Virus record (IMG/VR): IMGVR_UViG_3300044641_003078
Coordinates: 1-31,093 of that record
DNA: 31,093 nt
Source: a virus
Direction: 5' to 3' (one strand)
The position numbers and the translations under genes are program-made. The number at the start of each line of letters is the position of its first letter. Within the stretch, counting starts at the first letter, position 1. Below are positions 1-9,478 of the stretch, piece after piece. The notes below the pieces were generated by a model. It had not been told where the DNA came from. It ran no database searches and saw nothing but the letters and a program-made list of their open reading frames with translations.

Positions 1-1
1 A

Positions 2-1612
2 TTGAGTTTGCAAGGAAACAATGCACTATTTATTGATAAATCACAATCGGAGAGAAAGGATTTGTTGGCTCAATTTATGGGATTGGATATGTTCGATAAG
101 CTGTATGAAACGGCAACGAATGATATAAAGGATGTGAATGCACTTATCAGAAATTTCAAAAGGACCGACTTCACTTCGGAACTAGCCCAAAAAGAAACCG
201 ACTTGAGTGAGAAAAAAATTGAGTATGGTAACTTAGATAAAGAAAAATCTGAATTAGAAATCCGAAAGGGTGAGTTAGATGAACAAATTGTAGGATTATC
301 TCAACAAATAGTTCCAATTCAAGGTAACTTAGATATTGATGAATTAAATCGTAAGGTTAGAAAGATTGAGGGTGAATTAACAACTTGGGGAGATACTAAA
401 TTTGATAAAACCGAAAAACATACCGAAGCTAAAGAGTTAGTAAGAGAAGCTAAAGAAATGGTTGATTCTAAAGCTACTATAAACGAAATTGGTATAGAAG
501 TTGCATATTCAAATTATCAAAAAGAACAAAAGAATTTAATTGAAGCAGAAAAAGTTTATTCAACAGTAAAATCACAATTAAATTCTGCGGAAGAAAAGAT
601 TAACCATTTGGATAAACATGAATATGACCCAAATTGTAAATTTTGTTGTGATAATGAGTTTGTTAAAGATGCAATGCGAGCAAAAGAATCATTATCTGAA
701 TTACAAAGGCTTGTTCAAAATGCAACTATCCAATGTACAAGCATCCAACAAACTTTGGATTCTTGGGAAGGTGTAGAAGAACAATTCAAAGAATGGAAAC
801 ATTGGGCTGGTGAGTATAATAAATTAATTGTTGTTAGAGATAGATTAGAAGGTGAGATTAAAACAGCAGATAGTAAGATTGAACTATTACAACTTCAATT
901 GGAAAGTGTAAACGCAGATATTCAACGTTATAATGATAATGAAGAAACAATTATAAAGAATCAGGCATTAGATGTTCAAATTCAAAATGTTCGTAGATTG
1001 AAGCAAGGTGTGGAACTGCAAATATCCGATGTGAATAAACAAATGTTACGATTGATGTCTGAAGTAGGTGCAACAAAAACTTTTATAGATAATATGAAAG
1101 ATAAAATGGAAGAAGTAAAAGAATTGGAAACTAAAAACCAATTATACACATTCTATTTAGATGCAGTTAAGAAGGATGGCGTACCATACGAACTAATATC
1201 GAAAGCGCTTCCAGCAATTGAAAACGAAGTGAATAACATATTGGGACAAGTGGTGGATTTCTCAATTTCAATGGATACTGATGGAAAGAACATTAACGCT
1301 AGAATCGTTTATGAGGACCAGGAATGGGCTTTAGAGATGTGTAGTGGTATGGAGAAGTTCATTAGTGGATTAGCGATTAGAGTGGCTCTAATTAACATTT
1401 GTAACCTACCTAGACCTAACTTCTTAGTAATTGATGAAGGGTTCGGTACATTGGATGCAGATAACCTATCATCACTCTTTATGATGATGCAGTATCTTAA
1501 AACTCAATTCGATTTTATTTGGGTAATTTCTCACTTAGAACAAATGAGAGATATAGTAGATGGACTTATCGAAATCAAAAAAGTAGATGGGTTTAGTAAA
1601 ATTAATTTTTAA
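2..1612 (+). CDS. 46: Recombination endonuclease ATPase subunit gp46 (SMC/Rad50-like), 5'-partial
   Basis: This is the C-terminal part of the Rad50/SbcC-type ATPase that works with nuclease gp47 to resect DNA ends in phage recombination and recombination-dependent replication. The 536 visible residues begin near the Q-loop region; the Walker A motif lies upstream, outside the window. Long coiled-coil arms (about 60-210 and 225-390) flank a zinc hook CKFC at residues 212-215. The ATPase lobe follows: signature motif CSGME (447-451), Walker B FLVIDEG (474-480), D-loop FGTLD (481-485) and H-loop histidine 511. The signature is SGME rather than the usual SGGE, a small deviation. The gene ends just before a strong terminator and overlaps the end of a convergent small gene by 11 bases. 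Identification is from motifs seen; the T4 name is by family. The true start is not in this window. Confidence 0.93.
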   Translation: MSLQGNNALFIDKSQSERKDLLAQFMGLDMFDKLYETATNDIKDVNALIRNFKRTDFTSELAQKETDLSEKKIEYGNLDKEKSELEIRKGELDEQIVGLSQQIVPIQGNLDIDELNRKVRKIEGELTTWGDTKFDKTEKHTEAKELVREAKEMVDSKATINEIGIEVAYSNYQKEQKNLIEAEKVYSTVKSQLNSAEEKINHLDKHEYDPNCKFCCDNEFVKDAMRAKESLSELQRLVQNATIQCTSIQQTLDSWEGVEEQFKEWKHWAGEYNKLIVVRDRLEGEIKTADSKIELLQLQLESVNADIQRYNDNEETIIKNQALDVQIQNVRRLKQGVELQISDVNKQMLRLMSEVGATKTFIDNMKDKMEEVKELETKNQLYTFYLDAVKKDGVPYELISKALPAIENEVNNILGQVVDFSISMDTDGKNINARIVYEDQEWALEMCSGMEKFISGLAIRVALINICNLPRPNFLVIDEGFGTLDADNLSSLFMMMQYLKTQFDFIWVISHLEQMRDIVDGLIEIKKVDGFSKINF

Positions 1613-1775
1613 TAACCGGTAATACATTTTTAGGTGGAGTTTTCTTTGAAGACTCCACTTTTTCTTTTATAAGCGTTTCAATTAATCCGCTTATTTTATA
1701 TCCTTTCTCTTTACAAAATTCCTTTAATAATTGATGTACTTCGGCATCAATTTGTATCATAGCGTATTTTTTCAT
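1602..1775 (-). CDS. Small ribbon-helix-helix (Arc/CopG-type) DNA-binding protein
   Basis: A 57-residue reverse-strand gene, the only one in the window on this strand that I consider real. The protein reads MKKYAMIQIDAEVHQLLKEF, then a Gly-Tyr turn, then a second helix KISGLIETLIKEK and a Lys/Pro-rich tail. A short basic beta strand, helix, turn and helix is the ribbon-helix-helix pattern of Arc, MetJ and CopG, whose dimers bind operator DNA through the strand. It fills the 250-base gap between gp46 and the giant fibre, runs towards gp46, and its start lies 90 bases from the divergent fibre start, so it could bind the shared control region. That role is inference. Its C-terminal codons contain the terminator of the opposite strand. 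No clear Shine-Dalgarno sequence is seen; a TATAAT-like box lies upstream on the minus strand. Confidence 0.75.
   Translation of the reverse strand: MKKYAMIQIDAEVHQLLKEFCKEKGYKISGLIETLIKEKVESSKKTPPKNVLPVIKN
1634..1663 (+). terminator. Rho-independent terminator after gp46
   Basis: An 11-bp stem (GTGGAGTTTTC with GAAGACTCCAC, one G.T pair) closes a TTT loop at 1645-1647, with the 3' arm ending at 1658 and a T5 run then C then T4 following. The stem and T-tract point in the + direction, ending the gp46 transcript 22 bases after its stop codon. The hairpin sits entirely inside the reverse-strand ribbon-helix-helix gene. Confidence 0.85.
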
Positions 1776-1835
1776 AACATTCTTTAGTTTTCTTTAGAAT
1801 TCTAATATAATTATAAACATAAAAAATTTAAGCAA

Positions 1836-1843
1836 ATATTTAT
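1836..1843 (+). promoter_or_regulatory. Candidate phage promoter element ATAYTTAT before the giant fibre gene
   Basis: The 8-mer ATATTTAT ends 22 bases before the fibre ATG at 1866. The same word (ATATTTAT or ATACTTAT) stands before seven other + strand transcription units here. No -35-like box is evident. It is assigned as a phage promoter by recurrence and position only. Confidence 0.45.
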
Positions 1844-1865
1844 CATAGAATAATATAAGTACACT

Positions 1866-4800
1866 ATGGCAATAATAAAGAAATTTGCGGAAAACCTTAC
1901 CCAAAATTTAACCACATTTCAAACATATATAAAGGATACCACACCTAATTCTAGGTATTTTAGGATAACCGAATTTAAAGATACGTTTACTGGTGGTAAA
2001 AATGGATTCTTAATTGAAGGTTCTGAGCATTTAAAAGAAACAACTGAAATTAAAATTGAAATTTTAGATGTTGCTGGTAATCCGGTTTATTATGAACCTG
2101 GTAATGGTGTTCCTGAATATTATGAAGGAATTTCTAAAGTAATTGCGGTTTATATATATGAAGATACACCAATTGGTAATGCAAAAATTACTATATTAGG
2201 AGAATTAAAAACTTTTGTTGATGATAATGGTATAACTCAAGATATTCCAGAACAATGGAGAGATGTTTATAATGTTAAATGGGAGCGTGATTTTCAAATA
2301 AATAAATTATTATCAAATGAAGATAAAGTAAGATTCTATCGTAGACCTGAAGTATCGATAAATGAAATAGTAAAGCCCATATTTTCGAATGTAGTAACCC
2401 CAGTAGTTCAAATGGGATTTGTGGATGGTTTTGCACAAGTACCAGAAGTAGGTCAGACATTATCTGATTATTCACTCCCAACAAACTATTTATTACAAAT
2501 AAATGATGGGGGTGCTTGGACTGGTTCTGTTGTTGGAACTAGAATTGAACTTACTGATTTAGGATTATTTACTGAAGCGGATGATGTTATTAGTAAAACT
2601 GATTTAACTGTAAAAACACCATACGTTGCACCAAACCCATTAGGGTCTGCATTTCAAAATACAGTTCAAGACTTTTCAAATCAGAGATATACTGCATCAT
2701 TTAATTATGTTGAGGGAGTTGATAATTTAGCAACTGCATTGACTGGTTCTTTTGCAAAAATAACAATTTCTGATTTAGAAACTTTTGTTGGTGACGTAGC
2801 CAGAGTTAAAATTTATAGAAGGTCACAATCCGATTTAGCTGATTATCAATTTATACAAGAAATTCAATTAGAATCTAATGAATTATTAAAAGATTTAGAA
2901 TCAACTACTAAAAATGAAGAATTTTATGGTATATTTGACCCGTTTAATTTTAAAAATTATTGGATAACATCATCAAATGATTTAAGCACACAATTTAATC
3001 AAACGTTTTTATACAATTCAGTTAAGTTGGATGGTAATGCGGCAACCCCAACACAATTCTTTACATCTAAATCAATTGATTTAACAAAAGATTCCGAATA
3101 TACTTTAGATTTTAATGTAAGACTCTTACAAAACATATCGCCAGCTAATTATATTAAATTTTATATAAGTGGTTCTAGAACAAATAATAATATAACTTCT
3201 GGTGTATCACAAGAAATATTAACAATAACATCTGATAATAGTATTTTACAAAAATCAAATGTTACTGCAAATTTCAAATCACAGGAGTTTAACAATCCAA
3301 AACTTTATGTAGAAGTAAGAGGGTCTGGTTGGTATTTATCTGATATTAGTTTGAGAGCATCTCAAGAAACTTCATTTTCTCCAAATGAAATATCATTTAT
3401 ACAGCCAATTCCAAGAACATTACCAAAGGAAACATTTGAATTTTTATTTCAATTTTATGATATAAATAACAATTATATACCTGTAATTGTAACGGAAACA
3501 AAAACATTTGATGGTGGTAATCTGAATCGTATAAATAAAAGTATCGAATTAGTGCCATCATCTTTATATTTTCAATTTGATTCTGGCTCTGGTAATGGAA
3601 ATCCTGTAAATCCAACTACAATTTTTATAGATATTGTAAAAAACTTCCTAACAGGGTCTGTTACATTTACATCTCGTTCATTTGATTTTTTTAATACCGA
3701 ATTATCATCTTCAATGTATGATACTTCATATTGGGCTACAACTCCATTAAGTAGTTCGTTAGTATCACCACCATTTAACCATTGGCAATTTCCTGGTAAG
3801 TTGCTAGATATGGATAAAGATACGGTTAGATTGACTGTACAAAACTTTACAGGTTCAAGAGACCCGGGTTTAGAAGAAATTGTTGTACAATATATCGAAT
3901 ACACTGCCGAATGTGAAGGTGTTGAAGATTCTATTATAATAACAAGAGTAATTGATGGTAAGGGTGGTGTGAATTATGAGTTAAGACCTTATAATGGACA
4001 ATTTATAAGAAACTCTGACCCATCGGGTTCTTTAGAAGTTCAAGCAATTCGTATTGATGGTGTAAATGAAATTAAACTTAGAGCAGGATTGCCAGCTGGA
4101 AGGTCAGCACCTCAAATTCACGTACAATCTGGTTCGGCATATCTTACACTTAATGATGCGAGTCAAAGTGGATTCATAAAAGGGTTACAACCTGGTACAA
4201 CTGGTTCTGGTGAATTAAACTATAACGCAATTTTTAATAGAGATTCTATTGAAGGGCAATTGACATTATATCTAATACCTTCTGGTTCACCAACCCCGTC
4301 TGCATCGGTGTTGACTGTATTAACTCTCACCGATTTACAGGATGGTTTAGATGCTGGTGTTGTATTATATGATGCCGACACATTTACGATAAACCCAAGA
4401 ACAGAAACAAAGTTCAAACCTGTATTCTCATCAGCAACAGCATCATTTTTCCGTAGAGGTAGATTTGATGAACCAATAAGTTGTTCTATTGAAGTATATC
4501 CATCGATGTCAATCAATGTGGATTTTGTACCTGAATATTGGGTAAATTATATAACTCATAGTTGTAATCCTGATATTAGTGTTATAGCATACGATGAATT
4601 TGGAAATATAATACCATCAAGAGGAAACGCAGCAACTTATCCATTGGGATTGGCTGTATCTCAAAGTAAGCAATTACTAACAAGCTTTATTTATACCGAA
4701 CCTTGGACTTCGGCATCGGTATCGGTTGATAAATTATTTACAATAGTACCTGAAGGTAAGCCAGGTGATGAAAGTATTGTATTCGAAGTAACTCCATCAT

Positions 4801-7800
4801 CCGTAGCATTGGCAGCAAACTCAAGAGGTATTGTTAATGATTATAAACCAACGGTAACTGATATTAAATTAAAGCAAGGTTCTAGATATTTGGCATTTAC
4901 TGGAAGTAGAAAACCTGGTACATTTCATATAGCACAAAATTCTATAACAGCATCAAATATTACAGGTGGATTAGTTTACTTTGATAATGCATATACTGAA
5001 TCTTTAATTATTAGTGCATCTTCTGGATTTATTAATTTAAGTGGAAGTATTACATATCCATTAGAAATACAACCATACTACACATCATCAGTTTATACTG
5101 CTAGTGTGGTTCAGCAATATACAAAAGTATTGGAAGGGCCACCACCAATTCAAATCCTAATAACTCCACCAAACGTAACTTTAACGGCTGATGAAGTTGG
5201 ATTCGTAACACCGGTAGGATATGCACCCGCTAATACAACTTTACAGGTAAAAGAAGGTGATGACTTTTTAAGATTTACAACACAATCAAATTTGCCTGGT
5301 ACTTGGAGAATAAACTCAATTGAAACTAGAGGTGGTTCTGTGTGGAATATTAGAACAGGTTCATTATCATCCTCATCATTGAGTACGGCAACTATAAATT
5401 ATAATAGATTTGACTATCCATACGTTTCGGCAAGTGCATTATATACAATTCAAGTATATCCATTTGCATTAGGAAGCGGACATGAATACACATCATCTAT
5501 TTTTACTCGTACACAAACATTTACAAAAAATGTATCAGTACCAAATGCTCGTTCAGTCGATTTTAAGGCATCAACATATACAGTAAATTTTAATAGAGAT
5601 GGATATAAAACATCTCCTGATGGTAATATAGATTTAGTTGCAACGGCTTTTAATGTTACTGGTTCATCTGGTGAACTAGGACAAGTTGGACCTAATTTTT
5701 ACTTTTTCTTTTTAGAGGAAGATGGTAGTGAAACTTATTACGATGGACCTATACCAGAAACAACACCTGGTTCAAAAGAAGCATTTATTTCGATAGATGC
5801 ATCGGATGCAGTAGGACCTGGTCAAAATAAAACTTGGAAAGTAAAGATAACGGATGGTAAGGCACCATCTATTGGAAGTTTACTACCATCTGATATTAAA
5901 GCAGAAGGGCAATTAACAATTGCTGGTATTAAAGCTGGAGCGGATGCATATAAAATTGTTGGTACTAATGAAAACGCATCAATAAGTGGTGACCTTTGGG
6001 AAAAAAACTTAACAGGTACTGCAATAACATTGAATACTTTTAAGGGAGTAACTCAATTACAAAATGTAACAAATAGTATTGTAACAAATAATGGATACCC
6101 TGCTCCAATATTTCCAACTGATTATGATTATTTAGGTGAATTGATTGGTAATTTGGGATTTTCATCAGCATCTATACATTCTAAACCAAATTGGGTAACT
6201 CAAAGTATAAGTAGATTTACAACCACACCAGCAGCTGCACCAAATTTGTTAGACTGGAGAAAGTGGGCAGTTTCACAATCTGCTCAAATTGTTTACAAAG
6301 TAGATTTTGAAAATAATAGACAAACTCAATTTATAACACAATCGTTAGCAGTACAATTTGAACCACCTGCACCATATAATGTTTATATGCAGAATGATAA
6401 TTGTTCGGTGGTATATAGAGTTTCTGGTGAATTAGAATTTAACAATACTGGAAATACAATAAAAGCATCAAGAGGTAATGTACAACTTAGACATAGACCA
6501 AATGGATTTACTGGAGGACAGTGGGATGCGTATGATGAGTATGGTTATAAAGAACAATATGTAGTTTCAATACTTTCGTATTCAAGTCATTTAGGATTAC
6601 AACCTCCATATAATACACCAAATGCTAGACTGGGAGGTAATCAGGTAACGGCATCAATGCCACCTATAATATCTTGGAATGATCCTGAAAATAATCTTAC
6701 TGGTGAAATTGTTTATCAAATAGATTGTGAATATGTTTCCGGAAGTATTTCTAGACCCGGTACTACATTATTTAAAACACAATCATTATCAGTACAATTT
6801 GAAGGAGCAGTAGGGCCTGGTATTGTTATGAGGGGTGAATGGAGTACGGAAACGGATTACATAGGACAAGTAGAGAATACAAATAATCGTAGAGATGCAG
6901 TTATTTATAATGCGACTCCGGGAGCTACAAACTATTACGCATCAGTTAGTGGTTCTGGGCCAAATACTTATGTAAATCCATTAACATCTACATTTTATGT
7001 TGGGGGTTCTCCACCTTCTGGATTTAATTTAATTGGGGCAAAACAACCAGATACACAACCTGATTTTTGGGAATTTTTAGGACAAGAAGAATTCTTTGTT
7101 GCGGCTAAGATTGCAATATTCGAAGAATCGTATGTTAAGAATACAATCAATGTTGGTACTAAAAACGGAACTGGAGCATTTGCAAATATTGTAATAGCGG
7201 GTGGTAGAACTGACCCGTATATTGCTATTGGACAGAATGCAACAATTGGTACATCGGGTGGAAGCGGTACAACATTAAATCCTGGTGGTGCTGTTATTGG
7301 TTATGAAAGACCTGGTATTTTCTTAGGTATTTATGAACAAGGGGCAGCGGGTACAACTGGAAGATTTTCAATTATGAACACCGCTGGTAACCGATTCCTT
7401 AAATGGGATGGAAGTAGTTTACAAATTGCCGGAGATATTACTGTAACCGGTGGAGATGCTGCAACTCAAAATTTTGCAAATACGGCTGCATCAAATGCTC
7501 AAGCTGCAGCAATAGCAACTGCAGGAACTAATGCACAAACTGCAATTGATTTGTTTGGAGATTCATTGGGTGCAATGGCAGCAATTGATGCAATTAATGC
7601 TGGAACATCTGCTCTTACATATATTGGGCCCGGTGCAATTGTAACATCACGTGTAGCCACAAATTTAATTACTTCTACTAATTATGCATATACGGCGGGT
7701 AATTTCTCAGATGCAGGTACATTTATAGATTTAGCAAGTAGTACAATCAGAACTCAAGGATTTTCGGTTAATGCTGCCGGCAACGCATTTTTCAGAGGAG

Positions 7801-9434
7801 ATATATCAGCGGCTACCGGAAACTTTGCTGGAAACGTAGTTGTAGGTGGTTTTATTCGTTCATCTGGCGCAACTGGATTGGATGCTGGAACTTCAGGATT
7901 CTATATGGCAAATGATGGACAATTCCGTTTTGGAAATACAATAGCATCCGGACTTCCTTCGATAAATTGGGATAACAACACCTTAAGTATTAAAGGTAAA
8001 ATACAAACTGATAATAGTTTAGTATCTGAAATTGGTAACTGGCGAGTGGTTGAAGGTAACTTCCAAGACCAAGACGCATCAATTGTATTAAACGCAAACT
8101 CAAAAGTTATATCTATAAGTGAAACTGGTACACAAAGAGTTATTATTAAACAGGGTACTATTTCTACTCCTGGTAGTGGAGGTACTGGTGTAACAATAGA
8201 CCCAATATCTAGTTTTGGTTTTACCGGAGAGCAATTGGGAATGGGGTATTACAACTATACTAATATTGGGCAGTTATTTGATTCAACGGGATTTTCCGTT
8301 TCAGCTGAAGGATTATACACAACAACTGGTAATTTAGATTGGGGTTCTAATAATAGTTTAACAGTAGAATCGGATTTTAATTTTGATGGTAGTATAACTG
8401 TAGAAGTTATTGGTGAAATTTGGACAACTGATGATTTATCAGGAACACAAATAAATAGTATTGTATTAGCTAATGGTGGTGTATATTCTGGAGGATATGA
8501 GGCATATATTAATTTTAATGATGGATTTCAAAGTTCTCTTTATTTTGCAGAAGCTGGTACATATTATATGCATATAAAAGTGGTTGTTGAAGGATATATT
8601 GCCGATGGTCTAATTGAATTCCAAGGAAGTTTAAATCCACAAGCTCAAACATTTAATCGTTCATTACAACAAACTGAAATTGGTCAAGATGGTATATTAG
8701 TTGTTGCTAATGCGGATAACTATGTAAAGGTTCAAAGAACAACATCGGACCCGATGATTGATATAAAGACTAGTAATACTGGTCCCGGATTAAGAATTAC
8801 AAATACGAATGCAAGCGGTAAATCAATTCAAGTATTAGATGGTGATATTTTACTATCCGGAACTGGAAATAACTTAATGGTAAACGGTGGATTTATTGGA
8901 ACTGAAAATGTTGCTGCTGGAATTCGTATGGGTACTAATGGTACTGAATCAGTACTTATAGGTGCTAACTTCCCTGCACAAGGTTCACCATCTAGAACTG
9001 CCAGATTAAGACCGGGTACACCAAAATTTGGAATCAGTACGGGTCGTGAATTAATATCAGATTCATCTACAATTAGAATAAAGAAAGATATAGAAGATTA
9101 TCCTACTTCCGCGTATGAAAGTATTAGACGTATTAAACCTGTTTTATTTACCCCATTAGCTTCAGTTGATAGTGATGAGGAAGAAGATTATTCTCAAAAC
9201 TATCCATTAATGGAAAATGCAAAAGAATATGTTGGTAAACAAGGAGGATTTATTGCAGAATGGTTGGATAAGGATCCTGAATTACGAAGATTTTGTAATT
9301 ATGGTGTAAGTGGAAGTGTATCTGTTTTAGAATCCGTATCGTATGATAGAATTGTAGTACCTTTAACTAAAACTGTTCAAATTTTGATGGATAAAGTTGA
9401 AGCCTTAGAAGCGTATATTAGTGGTTCATTGTAA
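1866..9434 (+). CDS. Giant tail fibre/adhesin with C-terminal S74 intramolecular chaperone
   Basis: A 2522-residue, Ser/Thr/Gly/Asn-rich, beta-dominated structural protein, about twice the length of T4 gp34. Its N-terminal region (about 1-400) looks globular and probably contacts the virion. At least five tandem beta-domains of about 130 residues begin near residues 697, 826, 963, 1090 and 1226; two related segments carry TQSLAVQFE and TQSLSVQFE near 1491 and 1641. An Ala-rich helical stretch (about 1858-1925) precedes Gly-rich strands with motifs such as GNAFFRGDIS, typical of trimeric fibre shafts. The C-terminus is a peptidase S74 chaperone: STIRIK at 2401-2406 matches the Ser-x4-Lys dyad of the family, followed by a conserved C-terminal helix. 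By family knowledge this domain trimerises the fibre and cuts itself off, releasing about 120 residues. Role in host recognition is inferred. The downstream oxygenase and sugar genes could modify it. Confidence 0.85.
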   Translation: MAIIKKFAENLTQNLTTFQTYIKDTTPNSRYFRITEFKDTFTGGKNGFLIEGSEHLKETTEIKIEILDVAGNPVYYEPGNGVPEYYEGISKVIAVYIYEDTPIGNAKITILGELKTFVDDNGITQDIPEQWRDVYNVKWERDFQINKLLSNEDKVRFYRRPEVSINEIVKPIFSNVVTPVVQMGFVDGFAQVPEVGQTLSDYSLPTNYLLQINDGGAWTGSVVGTRIELTDLGLFTEADDVISKTDLTVKTPYVAPNPLGSAFQNTVQDFSNQRYTASFNYVEGVDNLATALTGSFAKITISDLETFVGDVARVKIYRRSQSDLADYQFIQEIQLESNELLKDLESTTKNEEFYGIFDPFNFKNYWITSSNDLSTQFNQTFLYNSVKLDGNAATPTQFFTSKSIDLTKDSEYTLDFNVRLLQNISPANYIKFYISGSRTNNNITSGVSQEILTITSDNSILQKSNVTANFKSQEFNNPKLYVEVRGSGWYLSDISLRASQETSFSPNEISFIQPIPRTLPKETFEFLFQFYDINNNYIPVIVTETKTFDGGNLNRINKSIELVPSSLYFQFDSGSGNGNPVNPTTIFIDIVKNFLTGSVTFTSRSFDFFNTELSSSMYDTSYWATTPLSSSLVSPPFNHWQFPGKLLDMDKDTVRLTVQNFTGSRDPGLEEIVVQYIEYTAECEGVEDSIIITRVIDGKGGVNYELRPYNGQFIRNSDPSGSLEVQAIRIDGVNEIKLRAGLPAGRSAPQIHVQSGSAYLTLNDASQSGFIKGLQPGTTGSGELNYNAIFNRDSIEGQLTLYLIPSGSPTPSASVLTVLTLTDLQDGLDAGVVLYDADTFTINPRTETKFKPVFSSATASFFRRGRFDEPISCSIEVYPSMSINVDFVPEYWVNYITHSCNPDISVIAYDEFGNIIPSRGNAATYPLGLAVSQSKQLLTSFIYTEPWTSASVSVDKLFTIVPEGKPGDESIVFEVTPSSVALAANSRGIVNDYKPTVTDIKLKQGSRYLAFTGSRKPGTFHIAQNSITASNITGGLVYFDNAYTESLIISASSGFINLSGSITYPLEIQPYYTSSVYTASVVQQYTKVLEGPPPIQILITPPNVTLTADEVGFVTPVGYAPANTTLQVKEGDDFLRFTTQSNLPGTWRINSIETRGGSVWNIRTGSLSSSSLSTATINYNRFDYPYVSASALYTIQVYPFALGSGHEYTSSIFTRTQTFTKNVSVPNARSVDFKASTYTVNFNRDGYKTSPDGNIDLVATAFNVTGSSGELGQVGPNFYFFFLEEDGSETYYDGPIPETTPGSKEAFISIDASDAVGPGQNKTWKVKITDGKAPSIGSLLPSDIKAEGQLTIAGIKAGADAYKIVGTNENASISGDLWEKNLTGTAITLNTFKGVTQLQNVTNSIVTNNGYPAPIFPTDYDYLGELIGNLGFSSASIHSKPNWVTQSISRFTTTPAAAPNLLDWRKWAVSQSAQIVYKVDFENNRQTQFITQSLAVQFEPPAPYNVYMQNDNCSVVYRVSGELEFNNTGNTIKASRGNVQLRHRPNGFTGGQWDAYDEYGYKEQYVVSILSYSSHLGLQPPYNTPNARLGGNQVTASMPPIISWNDPENNLTGEIVYQIDCEYVSGSISRPGTTLFKTQSLSVQFEGAVGPGIVMRGEWSTETDYIGQVENTNNRRDAVIYNATPGATNYYASVSGSGPNTYVNPLTSTFYVGGSPPSGFNLIGAKQPDTQPDFWEFLGQEEFFVAAKIAIFEESYVKNTINVGTKNGTGAFANIVIAGGRTDPYIAIGQNATIGTSGGSGTTLNPGGAVIGYERPGIFLGIYEQGAAGTTGRFSIMNTAGNRFLKWDGSSLQIAGDITVTGGDAATQNFANTAASNAQAAAIATAGTNAQTAIDLFGDSLGAMAAIDAINAGTSALTYIGPGAIVTSRVATNLITSTNYAYTAGNFSDAGTFIDLASSTIRTQGFSVNAAGNAFFRGDISAATGNFAGNVVVGGFIRSSGATGLDAGTSGFYMANDGQFRFGNTIASGLPSINWDNNTLSIKGKIQTDNSLVSEIGNWRVVEGNFQDQDASIVLNANSKVISISETGTQRVIIKQGTISTPGSGGTGVTIDPISSFGFTGEQLGMGYYNYTNIGQLFDSTGFSVSAEGLYTTTGNLDWGSNNSLTVESDFNFDGSITVEVIGEIWTTDDLSGTQINSIVLANGGVYSGGYEAYINFNDGFQSSLYFAEAGTYYMHIKVVVEGYIADGLIEFQGSLNPQAQTFNRSLQQTEIGQDGILVVANADNYVKVQRTTSDPMIDIKTSNTGPGLRITNTNASGKSIQVLDGDILLSGTGNNLMVNGGFIGTENVAAGIRMGTNGTESVLIGANFPAQGSPSRTARLRPGTPKFGISTGRELISDSSTIRIKKDIEDYPTSAYESIRRIKPVLFTPLASVDSDEEEDYSQNYPLMENAKEYVGKQGGFIAEWLDKDPELRRFCNYGVSGSVSVLESVSYDRIVVPLTKTVQILMDKVEALEAYISGSL

Positions 9435-9446
9435 TACGTTTTAAAT

Positions 9447-9464
9447 ATATTTATATATTTATAT
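9447..9464 (+). promoter_or_regulatory. Double ATATTTAT element before the oxygenase gene
   Basis: Two overlapping copies of ATATTTATA occur in tandem, the second ending 14 bases before the ATG at 9479. This is the same candidate phage promoter word found before other units. It lies in the 44-base gap after the fibre gene. Confidence 0.45.
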
Positions 9465-9478
9465 GTACTAAATAAGTT

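Noticed and set aside
3572-3904. 110-codon reverse-strand open frame within the fibre gene
   Set aside because: Lies wholly inside a strong + strand gene, has no recognisable family or upstream signal, and arises from codon bias of the fibre.
9447-9464. T4 late promoter (TATAAATA) read on the minus strand
   Set aside because: The reverse complement does match, but there is no gene on the minus strand to serve here, and the word sits consistently before + strand starts.
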